Assembly (NCBI GenBank): GCA_947625475.1 | Contig: CANQOL010000002.1 | Location: 62,001 to 126,000 of the forward strand | Source: an uncultured Acetatifactor sp. | GTDB taxonomy: Bacteria > Bacillota > Clostridia > Lachnospirales > Lachnospiraceae | DNA: 64,000 nucleotides | Reading direction: 5' to 3' | Part shown: piece after piece, positions 9,049 to 17,249 of the stretch | Layout: each line of letters begins with the position of its first letter | Numbering within the stretch: the first letter of the stretch is position 1 | The notes under the pieces: generated by a model | Database searches by the model: none | Seen by the model: only the letters and a program-made list of their open reading frames with translations | What the model was told of the DNA's origin: nothing | Position numbers and translations under genes: made by a program

Positions 9049-9591
9049 TCACAGCAAAGCCGCCTCCGGGCCGGCCTCCTGGGCCGCGGCCCCCTCCTGC
9101 AGACGCCGCAGGATATATCCTCCCACCTCTGCCCGGGGCATATCCAGCGACACTGCCAATTCCCCGTAAAGATTGTCCTCCGCCAGCTTAAAGTACTTGC
9201 TGTCCACAGCGGTCTCCTTGCGGCCGGCCTTCAGGCGCTTAGTCTTCCTGCCGTAGATCGTCTTGATGACCCTGACCAGCTCTCTGCAGTCATTGCTTCT
9301 CATGCAGCTGCGGTACTCCTGCTCCACCAGCTTCTCATTGACGATCTGGATCAGGGAAATCCTGGGAATGGAGCAGATAAAATCCTCCGCCTCCTGGCGG
9401 GAGAGCACAGACCGCAGGGAGGACTCCCCTGACTCCACAGGCACATAAACCGTGCTGGAGGAAATGTACAGCGGTTTCAGAATATAATACAGCTTTTCCC
9501 TGTCCACTCCGGGGATATTCAGCGTAGTGATGTCCTCCACCGTACACACACCCTTATTTCCATATACCACATGTTGACCCTTGTTGTACAT
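9049..9591 (-). CDS. CarD/CdnL-family transcriptional regulator
   Basis: About 180 residues. The N-terminal ~60 residues match the RNA-polymerase-interacting Tudor-like domain of the CarD/TRCF family: MYNKGQHVVYGNKGVCTVEDI followed by YYILKPLY and YVPVES. The C-terminal part is a helical domain (SCMRSNDCRELVRVIKTIYGRK, then YFKLAEDNLYGELAVSLD). Such proteins bind the RNA polymerase beta subunit and adjust open-complex stability. The ATG at 9591 is preferred because GGAAAGG stands at a suitable distance; upstream in-frame starts (TTG at 9633, ATG at 9600) lack a spaced ribosome-binding site. Monocistronic between a terminator and a possible promoter. Confidence 0.85.
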   Translation of the reverse strand: MYNKGQHVVYGNKGVCTVEDITTLNIPGVDREKLYYILKPLYISSSTVYVPVESGESSLRSVLSRQEAEDFICSIPRISLIQIVNEKLVEQEYRSCMRSNDCRELVRVIKTIYGRKTKRLKAGRKETAVDSKYFKLAEDNLYGELAVSLDMPRAEVGGYILRRLQEGAAAQEAGPEAALL

Positions 9592-9677
9592 CTCAACCAT
9601 CCTTTCCACCAGATTAACCGTTCCGGCCGACAAATGAGGCAGATATCCGCCGCCTTATTAAGAGTCTGCCTATATTT

Positions 9678-9706
9678 TATCAAATTTAACCCAAAATGTC
9701 AGTCAA
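9678..9706 (-). promoter_or_regulatory. Possible promoter for the CarD-family gene
   Basis: Minus strand -35 TTGACT, 17-bp spacer and -10 TTGATA within an AT-rich stretch about 90 bp upstream of the start. The -10 box is weak and nearby TAAAAT is an alternative. Confidence 0.4.
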
Positions 9707-9774
9707 ATTTTCAAAGGAAAAGAAAGTTTGTGCACAATGCGCAGGCTTAATGGTTTAATATTTGTATATTATGT

Positions 9775-10209
9775 CTACTGCTCCTCCTCGATTCTCTCCT
9801 CGATATCCTCCACCGGCTCCTTGAGCCCCTCGATTTGGAGCCCGTTCTTCTTTGCATAATCCCAGAGGGCTGCGTGAATCGCCTCCTCCGCCAGCAGGGA
9901 GCAGTGGACCTTCACAGGCGGAAGTCCGTCCAGGGCCTCCATCACGGCCTTGTTGGTCACCTCCAGGGCCTCCTGGACGGTCTTTCCCTTCACCAGCTCC
10001 GTGGCCATGCTGCTGGTGGCCACCGCCGCGCCGCAGCCGAAGGTTTTGAACTTGGCCTCCTGTATCACGCCGTTCTCGTCTATATCCAGATACATGCGCA
10101 TGATGTCGCCGCACTTTGCGTTGCCCACGGTTCCCACGCCGCTGGGATTCTCTATCTCTCCCACATTCCTGGGATGCATGAAATGATCCATTACCTTTTC
10201 GCTGTACAT
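9775..10209 (-). CDS. nifU: NifU/IscU-type Fe-S cluster scaffold
   Basis: 144 residues. It assembles iron-sulfur clusters from sulfur delivered by the adjacent cysteine desulfurase. The three conserved cysteines are visible in NAKCGD, TFGCGAA and VHCSLLAEE. The C-terminus has an acidic tail (EDIEERIEEEQ). The ATG at 10209 is chosen; an in-frame TTG 12 bases upstream abuts the AGGAAAGG ribosome-binding site and is too close. It lies 27 bp after the nifS stop, in the order iscR-nifS-nifU common in Clostridia. No hscA/hscB or fdx follows, as expected for this clostridial-type system. Confidence 0.95.
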   Translation of the reverse strand: MYSEKVMDHFMHPRNVGEIENPSGVGTVGNAKCGDIMRMYLDIDENGVIQEAKFKTFGCGAAVATSSMATELVKGKTVQEALEVTNKAVMEALDGLPPVKVHCSLLAEEAIHAALWDYAKKNGLQIEGLKEPVEDIEERIEEEQ

Positions 10210-10236
10210 ACTCTCATCCAACCTTTCCTGTCTCTT

Positions 10237-11436
10237 TTATACGCCCTCCGGCTGCCGCCCGTTCTGCTTTACAAAATCCTCGTAGAGAGGGGACATTCCA
10301 CGAAGCCTCTCCACGCTCTGCTTCACCTGCTCCACCGTAAAGTCGATATCCTCCCTGGCCGTTTCCTCCGAAAAGGTCAGCCGCAGGGATCCGTGGGCAA
10401 TCTCATGGGGCAGGCCGATGGCCATGAGCACATGGGAGGGATCCAGGGACCCCGAGGTGCAGGCGGAGCCGCTGGAGGCGCAGATCCCCTGCTGGTCCAG
10501 CAAAATCAGAAGAGATTCGCCCTCTATAAACTGGAAGGAAAAATTTGCGTTGCCCGGAAGGCGCCTGGTCCGGGAGCCGTTGAGCCGGGTGTAGGGGATT
10601 TCCGCCAGCACGCGCCCGATCAGGTAATCCCGCAGGGCCGTCTGCTCAGCCATTCTTTCCTCCATGCGCTCTCCGGCGATCTGGGCCGCCTTCCCGAAGC
10701 CCACGATGCCCGGCACGTTCTCCGTGCCCGCCCGGCGGCCTCTCTCCTGGGCGCCCCCGTGGATAAAGGATCCCAGCTTTACGCCCTTTCTCACATAGAG
10801 AAGTCCCACCCCCTTGGGGCCGTTGAGCTTGTGGCCGCTGGCGCTGAGCAGGTCGATGTGCATCCGCTCCACATCCAGGGGAATATGCCCGAATGCCTGC
10901 ACCGCGTCGGTGTGGAACAGCACCCCGTGGGCCTTTGCAATCCGGCCGATCTCTTCGATGGGCTCGATGGTGCCGATCTCATTGTTGGCCGCCATCACGG
11001 AGATCAGGACCGTGTCCGGCCGGATGGCCGCCTCCAGCTCCCCCAGATCGATCAGGCCGTCCTCATCCACCTTCAGATAGGTGATCTCACAGCCCTGCTT
11101 CTCCAGATACTGGCAGGTGTGCAGCACCGCGTGGTGCTCTATGGCGGTGGTGATGATATGCTTTCCCTTGGCGGCATATGCCTCCGCCACAGCCTTCAGG
11201 GCCCAGTTGTCCGACTCGCTTCCCCCGGCGGTAAAATAGATCTCCCCGGGGCGGGCGCCGATGAGCCCCGCCAGCTTCTCCCTGGCCTCCTCCACGGCTC
11301 CCTTGGCCTCCCCGGCCAGAGAATAGATCGGGGAGGGATTCCCGTAGCTCTCCATAAAATACGGCTTCATGGCCTCAAACACCTCCGGCAGTACCGGCGT
11401 GGTGGCCGCATGATCCAGATAAATAATCTTCTTCAT
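10237..11436 (-). CDS. nifS: Cysteine desulfurase (NifS/IscS family)
   Basis: 399 residues. A PLP enzyme that takes sulfur from cysteine for Fe-S clusters and other thio-products. Features: YLDHAATTP at the N-terminus, FTAGGSESDNWAL, the HTDAVQAFG cofactor segment, the PLP lysine in SGHKLNGPKG near residue 199, and the catalytic cysteine in GICASSGSACTSG near residue 319. Length is typical of group I enzymes. It sits between iscR (upstream) and nifU (downstream) on the same strand and is probably co-transcribed with both; the 209-bp gap from iscR shows no strong terminator. Confidence 0.95.
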   Translation of the reverse strand: MKKIIYLDHAATTPVLPEVFEAMKPYFMESYGNPSPIYSLAGEAKGAVEEAREKLAGLIGARPGEIYFTAGGSESDNWALKAVAEAYAAKGKHIITTAIEHHAVLHTCQYLEKQGCEITYLKVDEDGLIDLGELEAAIRPDTVLISVMAANNEIGTIEPIEEIGRIAKAHGVLFHTDAVQAFGHIPLDVERMHIDLLSASGHKLNGPKGVGLLYVRKGVKLGSFIHGGAQERGRRAGTENVPGIVGFGKAAQIAGERMEERMAEQTALRDYLIGRVLAEIPYTRLNGSRTRRLPGNANFSFQFIEGESLLILLDQQGICASSGSACTSGSLDPSHVLMAIGLPHEIAHGSLRLTFSEETAREDIDFTVEQVKQSVERLRGMSPLYEDFVKQNGRQPEGV

Positions 11437-11645
11437 ATTCTGTCAGTCTCCCATCCGGAGCGTTCCCGGGCGGACGCCGAAGCGCCCTCTCCCTGTCCGG
11501 TCCCTTCCTCTGTGACGCTCCCCCACAGATCTCCGGCCCAGGCAGCCGGACGACCGCAACCTCATCATAGCACCCGGTATTTTCAGTGTCAATACGGAGG
11601 GTATCCTTTTGCAGACGCTCTGAGGGCAGCGGCCCCCTGCGCCCC

Positions 11646-12080
11646 TTATATACTGTAGTCGTCCGCCTGAGCGGCCTGCCACTCCGCCAGATCCGCCAGG
11701 GTGATATGATCCACCACATCGTTGACGGCCTGATAAATTTTTTCCCAGACCCGCACCGTGACACACTCTCCCCGGCGGGCGCACTCTGCCGGGGACTGGT
11801 TCAGGCAGCTCACCGGCGCCAGATCCCCCTCCGTGAGCCGCAGGATCATCCCCACCGTGTAGTCCTGGGGCCTTCTGCTCAGCACATATCCTCCCTGGGC
11901 CCCCCGGATGCTTCTCACAAACCCGGCCCTGTTTAAAACCGCAATGATCTGCTCCAGATATTTCTCCGAGATCTGCTGCCTGCGGGCGATGTCCTTCAGG
12001 CTCACAGGCTCCCCCGTGTTATAGACCGCCAGATCCAGCATGAGCCGCAGGGCATACCTGCCCTTGGTCGAAATCTTCAT
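11646..12080 (-). CDS. iscR: Rrf2-family regulator, IscR-like
   Basis: 144 residues. N-terminal winged helix-turn-helix (MKISTKGRYALRLMLDLA, then ISEKYLEQIIAVLNRAGFVRSIRGAQGGY) is the Rrf2 signature. Three cysteines spaced C-x7-C-x5-C (CLNQSPAEC then ARRGEC) sit where IscR binds a [2Fe-2S] cluster. As the first gene before nifS-nifU it most likely senses Fe-S status and controls its own operon. The start at 12080 follows GGGAGAGAGGT; a GTG/ATG further upstream adds only six residues. Confidence 0.92.
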   Translation of the reverse strand: MKISTKGRYALRLMLDLAVYNTGEPVSLKDIARRQQISEKYLEQIIAVLNRAGFVRSIRGAQGGYVLSRRPQDYTVGMILRLTEGDLAPVSCLNQSPAECARRGECVTVRVWEKIYQAVNDVVDHITLADLAEWQAAQADDYSI

Positions 12081-12145
12081 ACCTCTCTCCCTTCCCATTC
12101 AAGGCCCCTGGGGCCGGCCTTCATTTCCCTAGTGCTTATATATGA

Positions 12146-12174
12146 ATTATATGCTTTCCAAACGGAAAAATCAA
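12146..12174 (-). promoter_or_regulatory. Predicted promoter of iscR-nifS-nifU
   Basis: Minus strand -35 TTGATT, 17-bp spacer, perfect -10 TATAAT, about 65 bp before iscR. An AT-rich stretch after the -10 box is a plausible IscR target, but no operator could be assigned by eye. Confidence 0.7.
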
Positions 12175-12179
12175 GCCCC

Positions 12180-13382
12180 TCAGGAGGAACGAGCGGGGCC
12201 GCTCAGGCAGCACACGGCCTCGATGCTGTCCGTAAAGGGAAACATGTCCACTCCCGCAGCCCGCTTCAGCTCATATCCCTGCCCGGTGAGATACTTAAGA
12301 TCCCGGGCCAGGGTCTCCGGATTGCAGGAGATATACACCACCCGGGAGGGGGAAAGCCACACCAGGGAGCTCAAAAAGGCCCTGGAGCTGCCGCTGCGGG
12401 GCGGATCTAACAGCACCGCGTCCGCCCGGGCGCCCTGCCTGGCCATATCCACCAGGAAACGGCCCGCATCCCCCTGAAAGAACCGGATATTCCCCACTCC
12501 GTTTTGCCTGGCGTTCTCCCTGGCGTCCCGGACTGCATCCCTGTTCAGCTCCACCCCTATGACCCTGCCTGCCCGGGAGCCGGCCAGGATGCCGATGGTG
12601 CCGATGCCGCAGTAGGCGTCCACCACCGTCTCCGTCCCGGTCAGGGCAGCATATTCCAGGGCTTTCCCGTAGAGCACCTCGGTCTGGACCGGGTTCACCT
12701 GGTAGAAGGACCGGGATGAGATCCGAAAGATCCTGCCGCAGAGCTTATCCTCGATGTATCCCCTGCCATAGAGCACCTGCTCCCTCTCCCCCAGCACCAT
12801 ACTGGTGCCCCGCCCGTTGATATTGGCCACCACGGTGGTAATCTCCGGGTGCAGCTCCCGCAGGGCCTTCACAAAATGGTTCCTGGAGGGCATGACCGGG
12901 GAGGCCAGCACCAGCACCACCATAATCTGCCCCGTGGCCCGGGCCGTGCGCACCAGCACATGGCGCAGAAGGCCGTACCCCGTGTCCTCATTGTAGGGGC
13001 GGATCTTAAAGGATTTCAGAAGCCCCCGGACAGATACAATGATCCGGTCTGCCTGCTGATCCTCGATCAGGCACCGGTCCGTGGGCACAATCACATGGGT
13101 CCCCTCCTGATAGATGCCGGAGATGGGCTCATGCCTTTTATCCTCCCCGAAGACTGCGTGCACCTTGTTCCGGTAAAAGTAGGGGTCCTCCATGCCGAAA
13201 AATGCCTCCACCTGCCCGTAGGGCGCCAGCAGCTTTTTCAGCCGCCTTTCCTTCTCCCGCAGCTGTTCCCCGTAATCCCGGCCCATATACCGGCATCCCC
13301 CGCACCGCTCTGCACAGGGACACATCCCTGTCTCCCGGCTGTTCCCTGTGCCTTCCCTTTTCCTGATCTCATGCTTCCCCAT
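12180..13382 (-). CDS. 23S rRNA (uracil-5-)-methyltransferase, RumA/RlmCD family
   Basis: About 400 residues. SAM-dependent methylation of a uridine in RNA. The N-terminus lacks a TRAM domain and begins with a cysteine cluster (CPCAERCGGC, residues ~21-30, plus DRCLIED near 105) that binds [4Fe-4S]. The C-terminal half has the SAM site (DAYCGIGTIG, GVELN), LLDPPRSG, and the catalytic cysteine in YISCNPETLARD. Without a TRAM domain it resembles RlmCD/YefA-like enzymes; the exact uridine cannot be told from sequence. Start at 13382 follows AAAGGATG. Need for an Fe-S cluster fits its place beside the isc genes, though it has its own promoter. Confidence 0.9.
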   Translation of the reverse strand: MGKHEIRKREGTGNSRETGMCPCAERCGGCRYMGRDYGEQLREKERRLKKLLAPYGQVEAFFGMEDPYFYRNKVHAVFGEDKRHEPISGIYQEGTHVIVPTDRCLIEDQQADRIIVSVRGLLKSFKIRPYNEDTGYGLLRHVLVRTARATGQIMVVLVLASPVMPSRNHFVKALRELHPEITTVVANINGRGTSMVLGEREQVLYGRGYIEDKLCGRIFRISSRSFYQVNPVQTEVLYGKALEYAALTGTETVVDAYCGIGTIGILAGSRAGRVIGVELNRDAVRDARENARQNGVGNIRFFQGDAGRFLVDMARQGARADAVLLDPPRSGSSRAFLSSLVWLSPSRVVYISCNPETLARDLKYLTGQGYELKRAAGVDMFPFTDSIEAVCCLSGPARSS

Positions 13383-13460
13383 CCTGGGCCCATCCTTTTC
13401 TCTCACGTAAAAAGGAGCTTTCGCAAAGCGCAAAAGCCCCCTCCTGTCTCTGCTCCCTCC

Positions 13461-13489
13461 ATTATACAGCCCTCTTCCTCTTTTGACAA
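13461..13489 (-). promoter_or_regulatory. Predicted promoter of the rRNA methyltransferase gene
   Basis: Minus strand -35 TTGTCA, 17-bp spacer, -10 TATAAT, about 80 bp upstream of the start. Confidence 0.7.
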
Positions 13490-13517
13490 ATAGAAGATGG
13501 AGGTTTCCCGTCCCCTG

Positions 13518-13757
13518 TCAGGAGGCGCAGACAGCCTTGTTCTGAATGTACATTTTCAGGGCGCTGGCCGCCTCCTCGGCGCTGAGCCCGCTGTCCTCGA
13601 TCATGCTTCCGATATTCTCCAGAGCCGCCTCCCTCTTCGCCTTGTACAGCTCCGCCAGCTCCCTCTTTTCCGATTCCACACGTGTCAGGAGCGCGGTGAT
13701 GATTTCCTCTTTTGCTTCGATCTTTTCATCGAGTGTCTTTCTTTGCCCTCTAGCCAT
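13518..13757 (-). CDS. Small coiled-coil protein of unknown function
   Basis: 79 residues, charged and strongly helical (KTLDEKIEAKEEIITALLTR, then ESEKRELAELYKAKREAAL), with a heptad-like hydrophobic pattern over residues ~8-50 and a short acidic C-terminal helix. A GGAGGGAATC ribosome-binding site right before the ATG at 13757 supports a real gene. No known catalytic or DNA-binding motif is visible. It is cytoplasmic by appearance and not clearly linked to either neighbour. Confidence 0.7.
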   Translation of the reverse strand: MARGQRKTLDEKIEAKEEIITALLTRVESEKRELAELYKAKREAALENIGSMIEDSGLSAEEAASALKMYIQNKAVCAS

Positions 13758-13881
13758 GATTCCCTCCTGTCTGTGACGGTCAGAAACTGCCATTCCAGGC
13801 AGCTTTTGCCAATCCTAGAATACTATATGGACAAGATTCGTCTTTTATTCATTCCCCCGGGATATTTTTTTTAAAAAACTC

Positions 13882-13910
13882 TTGCTTTTTTCAGGATTAC
13901 ACCTTATAAT
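13882..13910 (+). promoter_or_regulatory. Promoter of tRNA-Pro
   Basis: -35 TTGCTT, 17-bp spacer, -10 TATAAT; the tRNA begins 13 bases after the -10 box. Confidence 0.75.
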
Positions 13911-13922
13911 AGCATTTGTTCG

Positions 13923-13997
13923 CGGGGTGTGGCTCAGTTTGGTTAGAGCGCCGCCTTAGGGAGGCGGAGGCCGCAAGTTCGAATCTTGTCACTCCGA
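13923..13997 (+). tRNA. tRNA-Pro (anticodon AGG)
   Basis: Acceptor arms CGGGGTG and CACTCCG pair with one G-T; D stem GCTC/GAGC, anticodon stem CCGCC/GGCGG with loop TTAGGGA (anticodon AGG), T arm GCAAG-TTCGAAT-CTTGT. Discriminator A; CCA not encoded. Confidence 0.93.
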
Positions 13998-14002
13998 TAT
14001 GC

Positions 14003-14030
14003 AAAAAGCGGTGGAAGAAGCCGCTTTTTT
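14003..14030 (+). terminator. Terminator of tRNA-Pro
   Basis: AAAGCGG and CCGCTTT arms around a 9-base loop, ending in a run of six T, directly after the tRNA. Confidence 0.85.
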
Positions 14031-14051
14031 GTTTGCCGGTTCTGCCTGCTG

Positions 14052-14087
14052 AAAGGGAGGCCCCGCCGCTTGCGGAGCCTCCCTTTT
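14052..14087. terminator. Hairpin between tRNA-Pro and lacZ, likely lacZ terminator
   Basis: Arms AAAGGGAGGC and GCCTCCCTTT form a 10-bp stem around a GC-rich loop. T runs border it on both strands (longer on plus), so it can end transcription from either side. Confidence 0.75.
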
Positions 14088-14120
14088 TACAGGCATTTTC
14101 CGGATTTTACTGTGATCCTG

Positions 14121-17100
14121 TCAGATTCCCCGGAAGGAAAACCGAAACTCCAGCTCCCCCTGATCCGGCAGCAGATACTCCGGATGGGTTCTGGCTCCCC
14201 AGGAATCGTCCCCGCCCACTCCCATCTGGGCAAGCTGGCAGCGGACGACAGTGTGATGAACCGGCGGCAGTTCGTAAGAATGGGCCGCGGCCTCCAGCTC
14301 ATGGGGCGTGTAGGGCAGGGCGGAAAAGCTCATTTCCTCTCCCGCGAAGAGCATCCCTCTCCCCCGGCTGTCCGTCACCTTTGCCCAGCGCACACCGGTT
14401 TTGTTTCCGCACTCCTGGGGCTTTAGGTAGGCCGCCATGTTTTCCCTCACCAGGTTCCGGTACAGCCCCAGCTTCGCCCCCCTGCGCCGGTCGCTGTAGG
14501 TCTCCTGGGGACCGTCCCCATACCACTCCAGGCGGTCATAGTCCGCGCTCATCTGGAATAACAGGCCAAACTCCGGCATCTCCCCGAAGGCCGGCTGGGC
14601 CTGGCAGCGCAGGGTGGCCTCCACCGTGCCGTCCCCCCAGACCTGATAGGCTGCCCGGCAGAAGCTCTCCGGGAAGGTGCCCAGGCGGTAGGTGTAGGTG
14701 ATCCTCACCCAGCCCTCTCCTTCCTCCACCAGGGGATTCTTTCCCTTCACCCCCTGAGTGGTCTGGTACAGGCTGGCCAGCTTCCACTGTCCGCAGCGGG
14801 CCGGCATGCCGTTCCCCCGGTCGTTGTCCGTGGGCGCCCTCCAGAAATTCGGCCTGGGGACTGCCTCCAGCAGCTCCTTCCCGCCGAAGCGGTAGGAAAC
14901 GGGCCCGCTGCCGTAGGAAAAGAGGATCTCAAAGCCGTCTCCCCTGACTCCCAGGTTGCTGTCGCCGCGGATGATCTGCGGGGATCCCACGGGCAGGGGT
15001 AAACTGCCCTCGGGCCAATCGCCCACAGGCAGGCTGCCCACGGGCAGCCCTGCCCCACGGGAAAACTGACCAAGGGCAATCTGCCCAAGGGCATACTGAC
15101 CAAGGGCACACTGACCTTTGGTTCCGGTCCGCCGGAACACCGCCTGCCCGAAGGCTGTCTCATGCCCGGCCGGGGCCCAGGGCTGGGCCTCCCGCAGCCG
15201 GAAGAACACCGTCACTGCGTACTCTCCCGGCTCCCCGGGCACCGCAAAGGGCAGGGGATACACCGCGCTCTCCCCCGGGGCGGCCGCCGTCTGCATGCTC
15301 TCCCGGCGCAGGAGCCTTCCCTCCTTCTCCAGCAAAGCCTCACAGGCAAACTGATCCGTGTTCACAAACAGATTCCGGTTGGTCACCTTCACGGAATCCT
15401 CCCTGACCTCCACCCGGATGCTCTGATAGTTGTACTTTACCTCCTGCATCTTGGGAGAGGGCGTGCGCCCGCCGCCGTAGACGATTCCGTTCCCGCTGAA
15501 ATTCCCGTCGTTGGGCCGGTCCCCGAAATCCCCGCCGTATGCCTGATAGCTCTCCCCAAAGCGGTTCCTTCTCTCCAGGGACTGGTCAATATAATCCCAG
15601 ATAAAGCCTCCCTGGTAGAGGGGCTCCTCCTCCGTCAGATCCGTGTATTTGTGCATGGCTCCGCAGGAATTCCCCATGGCATGGGAATACTCACAGCAGA
15701 TAAAGGGCTTGTCCCTGTGCTCCTTCAAAAACTGCCGGATCCCCTCCGCCGGCGTGTACATCTGGCTCTCCACATCGCTGGTATCCGGATAGCGCCTGTC
15801 ATGGAATATCCCCTCATAGTGCACGGGCCGGTCGTCCTTAGAGCGGAAGAATTCGGACATCTCGTAGATGTTCCTGCCCCCGAAGGACTCGTTTCCGCAG
15901 GACCACAGCAGGATGGAGGGATGGTTTTTGTCCCTCTGATACATGGAGTTGGCCCGATCCAGCACCATACCGCGCCACTTAGGGTTATCCCCGGGCACCA
16001 CCGTGGACAGAGGGGCCCCTCCCCAGGCCGCCGCCCCCCAGTTCCCGTGGCTCTCCAGATTGGTCTCGTCAATCAGGTACAGCCCCAGCTCGTCGCACAG
16101 TCCGTAGAGATCGGAGGAATTGGGATAGTGGCTGGTGCGGATGGCGTTGATATTGTTCTGCTTCACGGTCACCAGATCCTGCCACAGTTCCTCCCGGGAC
16201 ACCGCTCTGCCGGAGCGGGAGCTGAACTCATGGCGGTTGACTCCCCGGAACACAATGCGCTTTCCGTTGAGCAGCATCAGGGAATTTTTGATCTCAAACC
16301 GGCGAAAGCCCACCCTCTGCCGGATTACCTCCGCCGTCTCCCCCGACGGGGTTTTCACCTCAATATCCAGATCATACAGCCAGGGCGTCTCCGCACTCCA
16401 CAGAAGAGGCTTCTCCACCGGCATCTGCAGCTCCGTCTCCTTCTCCAGGGCGCACTCCAGGCGCGCCGCCTCCTGCCCCTCTCTGGAGAGGACCAGTCGC
16501 GCGCTCCCCTCCCCCTGAGCCTTCAGAACCACACTCAGGCAGGCCCGCTCCAGGGATTCCTCCAAAAGAGTGCGGACCTTCACATCCCAGATATGGGTTT
16601 CGGGACAGGTATACAGATACACCTCCCGGAAAATCCCGGAGAACCGGAAGAAATCCTGATCCTCACACCAGCTGCTGGAGGTCCACTTGAACACCCGCAC
16701 CGCCAGCTTGTTTTCTCCCTCCCTCACATAGGGGGTCAGTTCAAACTCTGAGGGAGTAAAGGTGTCCTCGCTGTAGCCCACAAAGAAGCCGTTCAGGTAC
16801 AGGGCCATTCCGCTCTCCACCCCCTGGAAGGAGATGTACAGAGGCTTCCCCTGCATCTCCCGGGGCAGAGTAAAATATTTCACATAGCTGGCCACAGGGT
16901 TGAAACGCTCCGGGATCTCTCCCGGACGGATTTCCTCCCGGCCGTCCCAGGGATACTGCACGTTCACATACTGGGGGGTATCATAGCCCTCCATCTGGAT
17001 GTGGGCGGGCACCCGGATATCCGCCCAGCCCCTGCAGTCCACATCCGGGGACTCAAAATCCTTCAGCGCTCCGGCCCAGCTGGGGGCATAGGAAAATTTC

Positions 17101-17249
17101 CAGAGCCCGTTTAAACTGTGCCGGAAGGTGCTGTATCCTCTCTCCCGCTCCTGCCGGGAGGCGTAACACACATGATCCGAGTGGGCGGGCAGACGGTTTT
17201 CCTGAAAATACTCCGGATCCCTTACCTTTTCGTAACAAAATTCCCTCAT
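14121..17249 (-). CDS. lacZ: Beta-galactosidase, GH2 (LacZ type)
   Basis: 1042 residues, full LacZ length. Hydrolyses terminal beta-galactosides in the cytoplasm (no signal peptide). The GH2 acid/base is seen in SCGNESFGG (~residue 452) and the nucleophile in CCEYSHAMGNSCG (~residue 519); VNRHEFSSRSG and DETNLESHGNWG are also conserved, and the C-terminal small-chain domain is present. Odd feature: residues ~708-755 hold a low-complexity insert with ALGQ-type pentads (QCALGQYALGQIALGQ) then LPVGS-type repeats, encoded by ~15-bp DNA repeats. The start at 17249 follows GGAGAAGGCT; its ATG overlaps the dipeptidase stop (ATGA), so the two are translationally coupled. Confidence 0.96.
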   Translation of the reverse strand: MREFCYEKVRDPEYFQENRLPAHSDHVCYASRQERERGYSTFRHSLNGLWKFSYAPSWAGALKDFESPDVDCRGWADIRVPAHIQMEGYDTPQYVNVQYPWDGREEIRPGEIPERFNPVASYVKYFTLPREMQGKPLYISFQGVESGMALYLNGFFVGYSEDTFTPSEFELTPYVREGENKLAVRVFKWTSSSWCEDQDFFRFSGIFREVYLYTCPETHIWDVKVRTLLEESLERACLSVVLKAQGEGSARLVLSREGQEAARLECALEKETELQMPVEKPLLWSAETPWLYDLDIEVKTPSGETAEVIRQRVGFRRFEIKNSLMLLNGKRIVFRGVNRHEFSSRSGRAVSREELWQDLVTVKQNNINAIRTSHYPNSSDLYGLCDELGLYLIDETNLESHGNWGAAAWGGAPLSTVVPGDNPKWRGMVLDRANSMYQRDKNHPSILLWSCGNESFGGRNIYEMSEFFRSKDDRPVHYEGIFHDRRYPDTSDVESQMYTPAEGIRQFLKEHRDKPFICCEYSHAMGNSCGAMHKYTDLTEEEPLYQGGFIWDYIDQSLERRNRFGESYQAYGGDFGDRPNDGNFSGNGIVYGGGRTPSPKMQEVKYNYQSIRVEVREDSVKVTNRNLFVNTDQFACEALLEKEGRLLRRESMQTAAAPGESAVYPLPFAVPGEPGEYAVTVFFRLREAQPWAPAGHETAFGQAVFRRTGTKGQCALGQYALGQIALGQFSRGAGLPVGSLPVGDWPEGSLPLPVGSPQIIRGDSNLGVRGDGFEILFSYGSGPVSYRFGGKELLEAVPRPNFWRAPTDNDRGNGMPARCGQWKLASLYQTTQGVKGKNPLVEEGEGWVRITYTYRLGTFPESFCRAAYQVWGDGTVEATLRCQAQPAFGEMPEFGLLFQMSADYDRLEWYGDGPQETYSDRRRGAKLGLYRNLVRENMAAYLKPQECGNKTGVRWAKVTDSRGRGMLFAGEEMSFSALPYTPHELEAAAHSYELPPVHHTVVRCQLAQMGVGGDDSWGARTHPEYLLPDQGELEFRFSFRGI
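14985..15122. repeat. ~15-bp repeat array inside lacZ
   Basis: On the plus strand the unit is close to CAnnCTGnCCAAGGG, at least four copies in 15056-15117, with more diverged copies (CTGCCCACGGGCA) back to about 14985. It stays in frame, adding about 45 residues to LacZ. A related array with GCCCTTGG cores lies at 50920-51013. Confidence 0.8.

Noticed and set aside
9835..11658. Long plus-strand frames opposite nifU, nifS and other genes
   Set aside because: They run antisense to clear genes, lack ribosome-binding sites and have Pro/Arg/His-rich composition typical of shadow frames in GC-rich DNA.
12099..12145. Specific IscR operator
   Set aside because: No sequence matching a known type 1 or type 2 IscR site could be recognised by eye; only the promoter is reported.
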